10,434 bases of DNA from PWQG01 sp051747985 (GTDB taxonomy: Bacteria > Pseudomonadota > Gammaproteobacteria > Pseudomonadales > Pseudohongiellaceae): NCBI GenBank assembly GCA_051747985.1, contig JBNJGU010000099.1:1-10434 (forward strand), written 5' to 3'. Positions 5,901 through 10,434 of this stretch are shown here, in pieces. The notes under the pieces are model-generated. The model did not search any database and was not told the DNA's origin. It was given only the letters and a program-made list of their open reading frames with translations. The position numbers and the translations under genes are program-made. Each line of letters starts with the position of its first letter. The stretch's first letter is position 1.

Positions 5901-5908
5901 ATGGTGTA

Positions 5909-7081
5909 ATGACCTTACGGATCGGGCTGGTGGCCGGCGAGTCTTCTGGTGACATGCTGGGGCGTGGCCTGATGGATGCGCTGGTGAAGCGCCACCCGGA
6001 TGTGGAGTTCTCCGGCATCGGTGGTGCACGGATGCAGGAGGCTGGTTTCACCAGTATCGCCGATATGGACAGACTCTCGGTGATGGGGTTTGTCGAGCCA
6101 TTGGGGCGGTTGCCCGAACTGCTCGGGATCATGCGGCGTCTGCAACATCATTTCGTGGACTGGCGCGCCGACGTGGTCATCGGTATCGATTCGCCCGGAT
6201 TCAACCTCCGTCTTGAGAAACGACTCCATGATGCGGGACTCCGCACGGTCCACTACGTCAGCCCCAGTGTCTGGGCCTGGGGCCGCAAACGGGTTCTGAA
6301 GATGGTCGATAGCGTGGACCTGGTGCTGGCGCTGTTGCCCTTCGAGACCGATATCTATCGGCAGCATGGTATTCCAGTCGAGTTCGTGGGGCACCCGCTG
6401 GCCGACAGCATAGATCCACATCTGGGCAACGACGAGGCAGTCCGTAAAGAACACCGTGCACGGTTTGGCATTCCGACCGGGGCTCCGGTGCTGGCCCTTA
6501 TGCCGGGCAGCAGACAGGGGGAAGTGGGGCGCCTGGCAATGCCATTCCTGACGGCGTTCCGACGATGTCTGGTATCCCGACCGGACCTGGTGGCGGTCAT
6601 TCCCTGTGCCACGCCGGCACGACGCCAACAGATCCGGGAAGTGGTTGATGCTCTGTCCAAACATGACGGCACGCTGGCTGAACGTTGCGTTCTGGTCGAT
6701 GGTCAGTCCCAGGAGGTCATGCTGGCCTCGGATGTCGTGCTGCTGGCCTCGGGCACGGCGACGCTGGAAGCTCTTCTGCTGCGGCGCCCCATGGTGGTAG
6801 CCTACAGGCTGGCGCCCTTGACCTGGATGCTCGCGTCGCGGTTGCTCCGTGTACCGTTTGTGTCGCTGCCCAATCTGCTGGCCGGGCGGTGTATCGTTCC
6901 GGAGTTGCTGCAGGGTGATGCGACGCCGGAAGCATTGGCACAGGAAATACAGGGTTGGCTGCGCGATCGTGATGCATCCCGCATTGCCTGCGGTCGATTC
7001 GATGACCTGCACCGTATGTTGCGTCGCGATGCCGACACCCGCGCCGCCGATGCGGTGACCCGGCTGCTGGGAATCGACTGA
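5909..7081 (+). CDS. lpxB: Lipid-A-disaccharide synthase LpxB, 390 aa
   Basis: LpxB is a GT19 glycosyltransferase at the inner face of the cytoplasmic membrane. It condenses UDP-2,3-diacylglucosamine with 2,3-diacylglucosamine-1-phosphate (lipid X) into the beta-1',6 disaccharide core of lipid A. Family motifs in order are LVAGESSGD (residues 7-15), VMGFVEPLGRLPEL and GIDSPGFN with the likely catalytic Asp D94. HYVSPSVWAW (115-124), GHPLADS, LMPGSRQGEV, LLASGTATLE, VVAYRLAPLTWML and SLPNLLAGR (319-327) follow. Length agrees with E. coli LpxB (382). The N-terminal AGESSGD loop and C-terminal nucleotide-binding half are both intact. It lies 22 nt after lpxA, and rnhB starts 2 nt after its stop. 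The enzyme for the intervening pyrophosphatase step (LpxH or LpxI) is not in the window, as is usual. Confidence 0.96.
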   Translation: MTLRIGLVAGESSGDMLGRGLMDALVKRHPDVEFSGIGGARMQEAGFTSIADMDRLSVMGFVEPLGRLPELLGIMRRLQHHFVDWRADVVIGIDSPGFNLRLEKRLHDAGLRTVHYVSPSVWAWGRKRVLKMVDSVDLVLALLPFETDIYRQHGIPVEFVGHPLADSIDPHLGNDEAVRKEHRARFGIPTGAPVLALMPGSRQGEVGRLAMPFLTAFRRCLVSRPDLVAVIPCATPARRQQIREVVDALSKHDGTLAERCVLVDGQSQEVMLASDVVLLASGTATLEALLLRRPMVVAYRLAPLTWMLASRLLRVPFVSLPNLLAGRCIVPELLQGDATPEALAQEIQGWLRDRDASRIACGRFDDLHRMLRRDADTRAADAVTRLLGID

Positions 7082-7083
7082 CC

Positions 7084-7683
7084 GTGCTCTGCATGCGATT
7101 GCCTGGTCATTCCGAGGCCCTCATTGCCGGTGTCGATGAAGCCGGGCGGGGGCCTCTGGCCGGAGGCGTCGTGGCGGCGGCGGTCATTCTCGATGCCGGT
7201 TTCAGCGCGTTGACCTTGGATGATTCCAAGAAACTCACTGCATCGCACCGCGAACAGCTTTATGACCAGATCACGGAACAGGCACAATGTTATGCTGTGG
7301 GTCGGGCCAGCGTGGAAGAAATCGATCGACTGAACATTCTCCGGGCCAGCCTGCTGGCCATGGAACGTGCACTTGATGGCCTGACGGTGAAGCCGCAACG
7401 GATTTACGTGGATGGTATACACAGTCCCGCGGTTGACGGACCGATGGATGCCGTACCGCGGGGCGATGGACGGCTCATTTCCGTTGCGGCCGCCTCCATC
7501 ATCGCGAAGGTGGAGCGTGACCGGGACATGCTCGCACTGGCTGAGCAGTATCCAGGCTATGGGTTTGCCCGGCACAAAGGCTATCCCACCCGTGCTCACC
7601 TTGAAGCGCTTGATCGACTGGGGCCCTGTGCCGTGCACCGCCGGAGTTTCGCTCCGGTAGCCCGCAGACGTCCCGGCCACTGA
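7084..7683 (+). CDS. rnhB: Ribonuclease HII, 199 aa
   Basis: RNase HII cuts the RNA strand of RNA-DNA hybrids and starts removal of single ribonucleotides misinserted in DNA. The four acidic metal-binding residues are all present: D18 and E19 in AGVDEAGRGPLAGG, D110 in YVDG and D128 in RGDGR. These match E. coli D16, E17, D108 and D126 with a constant offset of 2. Other conserved parts are DDSKKL, ISVAAASIIAKVERDRDM, YGFARHKGYPT and HRRSFAPV. Length is normal for the family (198 in E. coli). The start is uncertain between GTG 7084 (a GGGA lies 11 nt upstream) and ATG 7093 (no visible site); either keeps the whole domain. It follows lpxB by 2 nt, suggesting coupled translation, and precedes dnaE by 34 nt, the common gammaproteobacterial order. 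Confidence 0.95.
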   Translation: MLCMRLPGHSEALIAGVDEAGRGPLAGGVVAAAVILDAGFSALTLDDSKKLTASHREQLYDQITEQAQCYAVGRASVEEIDRLNILRASLLAMERALDGLTVKPQRIYVDGIHSPAVDGPMDAVPRGDGRLISVAAASIIAKVERDRDMLALAEQYPGYGFARHKGYPTRAHLEALDRLGPCAVHRRSFAPVARRRPGH

Positions 7684-7703
7684 TCACAACAGACCATTGC
7701 CAC

Positions 7704-7709
7704 AGGAGG
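7704..7709 (+). promoter_or_regulatory. Full-consensus ribosome binding site of dnaE
   Basis: A complete AGGAGG sits 8 nt before the ATG at 7718. It is the strongest Shine-Dalgarno in the window, which suggests dnaE is translated independently of rnhB. It fixes the start. Confidence 0.8.
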
Positions 7710-7717
7710 CCCCTCGC

Positions 7718-10434
7718 ATGACACGACCATTTGTACATCTGCGATTGCACAGCGAGTACTCGGTGGTCGATGGCCTGGTCAGAATCCGGCCGTTGATCGA
7801 TGCCGTCCAGCAGAAGGGCATGGCGGCCGTGGCACTGACCGATCAGACCAATATGTTCGGGTTGATCAAATTCTATACAGCGGCACTGGACGCTGGAATC
7901 AAGCCATTGTGTGGTTGCGATGTGCTGTTGGAGGATCCGGACAATCCGGGCCGGCACACGACGATGACGCTACTGGTGCAGAACGGTGATGGTTATCGCA
8001 ATCTCACCGAATTGATCTCGAGAGCCTATACCGAGAAGATCGGTCACGGGGTGCCTCTGGTGCGTGCCGAGTGGATCGCGGCGGCCACCGATGGGTTGAT
8101 CGCTCTGTCGGGCGCGCTCGAGGGCGAGATCGGTCGTGCCCTGTCAGCGGGAGACTCCACCGAGGCGGGACGCCGTCTGCGGCGATGGATGGACTGCTTC
8201 CCCGGTCGCTTCTACATCGAGGTCCAGCGCTGTGGTCGAGCCGGCGAGGAACAATATCTGCAATCCGCCGTACAGTTGGCCAACGATCATCAGTGTCCCG
8301 TCGTGGCGACCAATGATGTACGCTTTCTTGAGGAGCAGGACTTCGAGGCCCACGAGGTGCGTGTCTGCATCCATGAGCGGCGTACGCTGGATGACCCGCG
8401 CCGCCCCAGGCATCACACGCCGGGACAGTATCTGCGATCTCCCGAAGAAATGGAGGCGCTGTTCAGCGACCTCCCCGAGGCGCTCGACAATACCGTGGAG
8501 ATCGCACGTCGCTGCACGCTGGAGTTGTCCCTGGGGAAGCCCTGTCTGCCAAATTATCCGGTGCCGGAAGGCATGAGCACGGAAGAGTTTCTGGCCCGGA
8601 TTTCGCGTGATGGGCTGGAGGACCGGCTGCGGAACGAGGCCGAGGCGCAGGGGGTGTCGCTGGATGGCGAGTTTACCGATACCTATTATCGTCGGCTGGA
8701 GTTCGAACTGGATGTGATCAATCAGATGGGATTCCCGGGGTACTTCCTGATCGTGATGGAATTCATTCAGTGGGCCAAGGACAACGGCATTCCGGTGGGG
8801 CCCGGGCGGGGGTCAGGTGCCGGCTCCATTGTGGCCTGGGCGTTGCGCATCACCGATCTGGATCCGTTGAAATACGATCTGCTGTTCGAACGTTTTCTGA
8901 ATCCGGAGCGGGTGTCGATGCCCGACTTTGACGTGGACTTCTGTATGGACGGTCGTGATCGTGTGATTCAGCACGTGGCCGAATTGTATGGCAAGGACGC
9001 GGTATCGCAGATCATCACCTTCGGCACCATGGCGGCCAAGGCGGTGGTCCGCGATGTGGCCCGTGTGCAGGGAAAATCGTACGGACTGGCCGACAAGCTT
9101 TCCAAACTGATTCCGTTCGAGCCGGGCATGACGCTGGAAAAGGCGTTGGAGCAGGAGCCACAACTGGGCGAATTCATCAGTGGAGATGATGATGCGCAGG
9201 AAATCATGGAGATGGCGCGCAAGCTGGAGGGGATCACACGCAACGTGGGTAAGCATGCCGGTGGCGTGGTGATTGCGCCGACAAAGCTGACCGATTTTTC
9301 GCCGCTTTACTGTGATGATGATGGAGAAAGCCTGGTCACACAGTTTGACAAAAATGATGTGGAGACCGCCGGGCTGGTCAAATTCGATTTCCTGGGGCTG
9401 CGTACGCTGACGATAATTGACTGGGCGGTCAACATGATCAATGACGCACGCGCCCGCAATGTGATCGATGCCGACAACGAGCTTGATATCAATGCCATTG
9501 ATCTGCAGGACAGCTCCGTATATGGTTTGTTGCAGCGCGCCGAGACCACGGCTGTTTTTCAACTCGAATCCCGTGGCATGAAAGAACTGATACGCCGACT
9601 GTTGCCGAACAGCTTCGAGGATATCATCGCTCTGGTGGCACTGTTCCGTCCCGGTCCTCTGCAGTCCGGCATGGTGGATGATTTCATCAATCGCAAGCAT
9701 GGCCGGGCACAGGTCAACTATCCTCATCCCGATCTCGAGCCGGTGTTATCGAATACCTATGGCGTGATCCTCTATCAGGAGCAGGTCATGCAGATTGCCC
9801 AGGTGCTGGCAAATTACAGTCTGGGTGGCGCCGACATGCTGCGTCGTGCGATGGGCAAGAAAAAGCAGGAGGAAATGGATCGTCAGCGGGAGATTTTCCT
9901 GGCTGGAGCGAGGGACCGGGGGCTGGAGCCGGAGCTGGCCGGGTATATTTTTGACCTGATGGAAAAATTTGCCGGTTATGGTTTCAACAAATCGCATTCC
10001 GCGGCCTATGCACTGGTCTCCTATCAGACGGCCTGGCTGAAAACCCATTACCCGGCCTATTACATGGCGGCGGTATTGTCGGCGGACATGCAGCAGACCG
10101 ACAAGGTGGTCACGCTGATCGAGGAATGCCGACAGATGGGGTTGCCCATCGTACCGCCGGACGTGAACATGGGCGCCTATAATTTCACGGTGAATGACCG
10201 CGGCGAGATCGTATACGGGTTGGGAGCCATCAAGGGCCTTGGCGAGGGGCCCATCAACAACATCACCGAGGCACGTCGTTCCGGGGGCATGTTCGATTCC
10301 CTGCTGGAATTCTGTCAACGGGTCGACCTCCGCACGGTGAACAAGCGTGCCATGGAAGCGTTGGTGCGGGCGGGTGCGCTGGACAGTCTGGCGGAGGGTG
10401 ATGTCGACCAGAGTCGTGCCATGCTGATGGCGGA
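7718..10434 (+). CDS. dnaE: DNA polymerase III alpha subunit DnaE, first 905 residues (3' truncated by window edge)
   Basis: DnaE is the replicative polymerase that copies both strands of the chromosome as part of the Pol III core. The frame is open from ATG 7718 to the edge, about 78% of the usual 1160 residues. The N-terminal PHP domain (about 1-270) begins FVHLRLHSEYSVVDG. It has Arg where metal-active PHP domains have the second His of HxH, as in E. coli, so proofreading should depend on a separate DnaQ. The palm holds PDFDVDF with catalytic D403 and D405 and the third Asp D557 in FDFLGLRTLTI; these match E. coli D401, D403 and D555. GPGRGSGAGS, the TFGTMAAKAV thumb region, FRPGPLQSGMVD, RRAMGKKK and FNKSHSAAYALVSYQT (fingers) are intact. 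The beta-clamp motif, OB fold and tau-binding end lie beyond the window. No frameshift was seen. Confidence 0.97.
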   Translation, partial: MTRPFVHLRLHSEYSVVDGLVRIRPLIDAVQQKGMAAVALTDQTNMFGLIKFYTAALDAGIKPLCGCDVLLEDPDNPGRHTTMTLLVQNGDGYRNLTELISRAYTEKIGHGVPLVRAEWIAAATDGLIALSGALEGEIGRALSAGDSTEAGRRLRRWMDCFPGRFYIEVQRCGRAGEEQYLQSAVQLANDHQCPVVATNDVRFLEEQDFEAHEVRVCIHERRTLDDPRRPRHHTPGQYLRSPEEMEALFSDLPEALDNTVEIARRCTLELSLGKPCLPNYPVPEGMSTEEFLARISRDGLEDRLRNEAEAQGVSLDGEFTDTYYRRLEFELDVINQMGFPGYFLIVMEFIQWAKDNGIPVGPGRGSGAGSIVAWALRITDLDPLKYDLLFERFLNPERVSMPDFDVDFCMDGRDRVIQHVAELYGKDAVSQIITFGTMAAKAVVRDVARVQGKSYGLADKLSKLIPFEPGMTLEKALEQEPQLGEFISGDDDAQEIMEMARKLEGITRNVGKHAGGVVIAPTKLTDFSPLYCDDDGESLVTQFDKNDVETAGLVKFDFLGLRTLTIIDWAVNMINDARARNVIDADNELDINAIDLQDSSVYGLLQRAETTAVFQLESRGMKELIRRLLPNSFEDIIALVALFRPGPLQSGMVDDFINRKHGRAQVNYPHPDLEPVLSNTYGVILYQEQVMQIAQVLANYSLGGADMLRRAMGKKKQEEMDRQREIFLAGARDRGLEPELAGYIFDLMEKFAGYGFNKSHSAAYALVSYQTAWLKTHYPAYYMAAVLSADMQQTDKVVTLIEECRQMGLPIVPPDVNMGAYNFTVNDRGEIVYGLGAIKGLGEGPINNITEARRSGGMFDSLLEFCQRVDLRTVNKRAMEALVRAGALDSLAEGDVDQSRAMLMA

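Noticed and set aside
5798..5908. Earlier in-frame start for lpxB inside lpxA
   Set aside because: The extra residues have no LpxB similarity and would overlap lpxA by about 90 bp. ATG 5909 has GGAG at 8 nt and the standard N-terminus.
8813..9727. Open frame of 304 codons on the minus strand opposite dnaE
   Set aside because: It is antisense to conserved DnaE palm and thumb motifs. No ribosome site or domain was seen, so it is a shadow of codon bias. The minus frame at 9746-10318 is the same case.
1..10434. A novel defence, mobile or biosynthetic system
   Set aside because: All coding space is taken by nine well-known core genes in conserved order, and no gap exceeds 125 bp. I saw no direct-repeat array, transposase, tRNA or foreign-looking segment.

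Overview
The window is an ordinary, well-conserved stretch of a Gammaproteobacterium-type chromosome, with every gene on the plus strand. The order is rseP (3' end only), bamA, skp, lpxD, fabZ, lpxA, lpxB, rnhB, dnaE (5' part). This is the envelope-biogenesis cluster known from Escherichia coli and many relatives. GC content looks like the high fifties by eye. The surface-exposed and periplasmic proteins are strongly acidic, which would suit a marine or salt-adapted host, but I cannot name the genus.

Layout: 1-144 is the end of the site-2 protease RseP. 210-2891 is BamA, the outer-membrane beta-barrel insertase, with a leader that carries a GC-rich hairpin just before its ribosome binding site. 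2892-3016 is the longest gap in the window (125 bp). It holds a candidate extended -10 promoter, an inverted repeat inside that promoter and a hairpin at the predicted mRNA 5' end. 3017-3535 is the periplasmic chaperone Skp. 3552-7081 holds lpxD, fabZ, lpxA and lpxB, tightly packed (fabZ and lpxA overlap by 8 bp). 7084-7683 is RNase HII. From 7718 to the window edge runs the replicative DNA polymerase III alpha subunit, cut after 905 codons.

How they work together: RseP controls the sigma-E envelope stress response. Skp escorts unfolded outer-membrane proteins to BamA. LpxA, LpxD and LpxB perform the first, third and fifth steps of lipid A synthesis. FabZ makes the unsaturated acyl-ACP for phospholipids from the same 3-hydroxyacyl-ACP pool that LpxA and LpxD draw on. 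The two last genes belong to DNA replication and repair and are traditionally co-transcribed with the lpx genes. No terminator with a T-tract was seen between genes, so read-through along the whole cluster is likely.

I found no mobile element, CRISPR array, RNA gene, pseudogene or evidence of a new biological system. What merits a second look is variation on known proteins (enlarged acidic BamA loops, a relocated cysteine pair, a highly acidic Skp, substitutions at functionally studied positions of LpxA and LpxD) and several small hairpins in the intergenic leaders.
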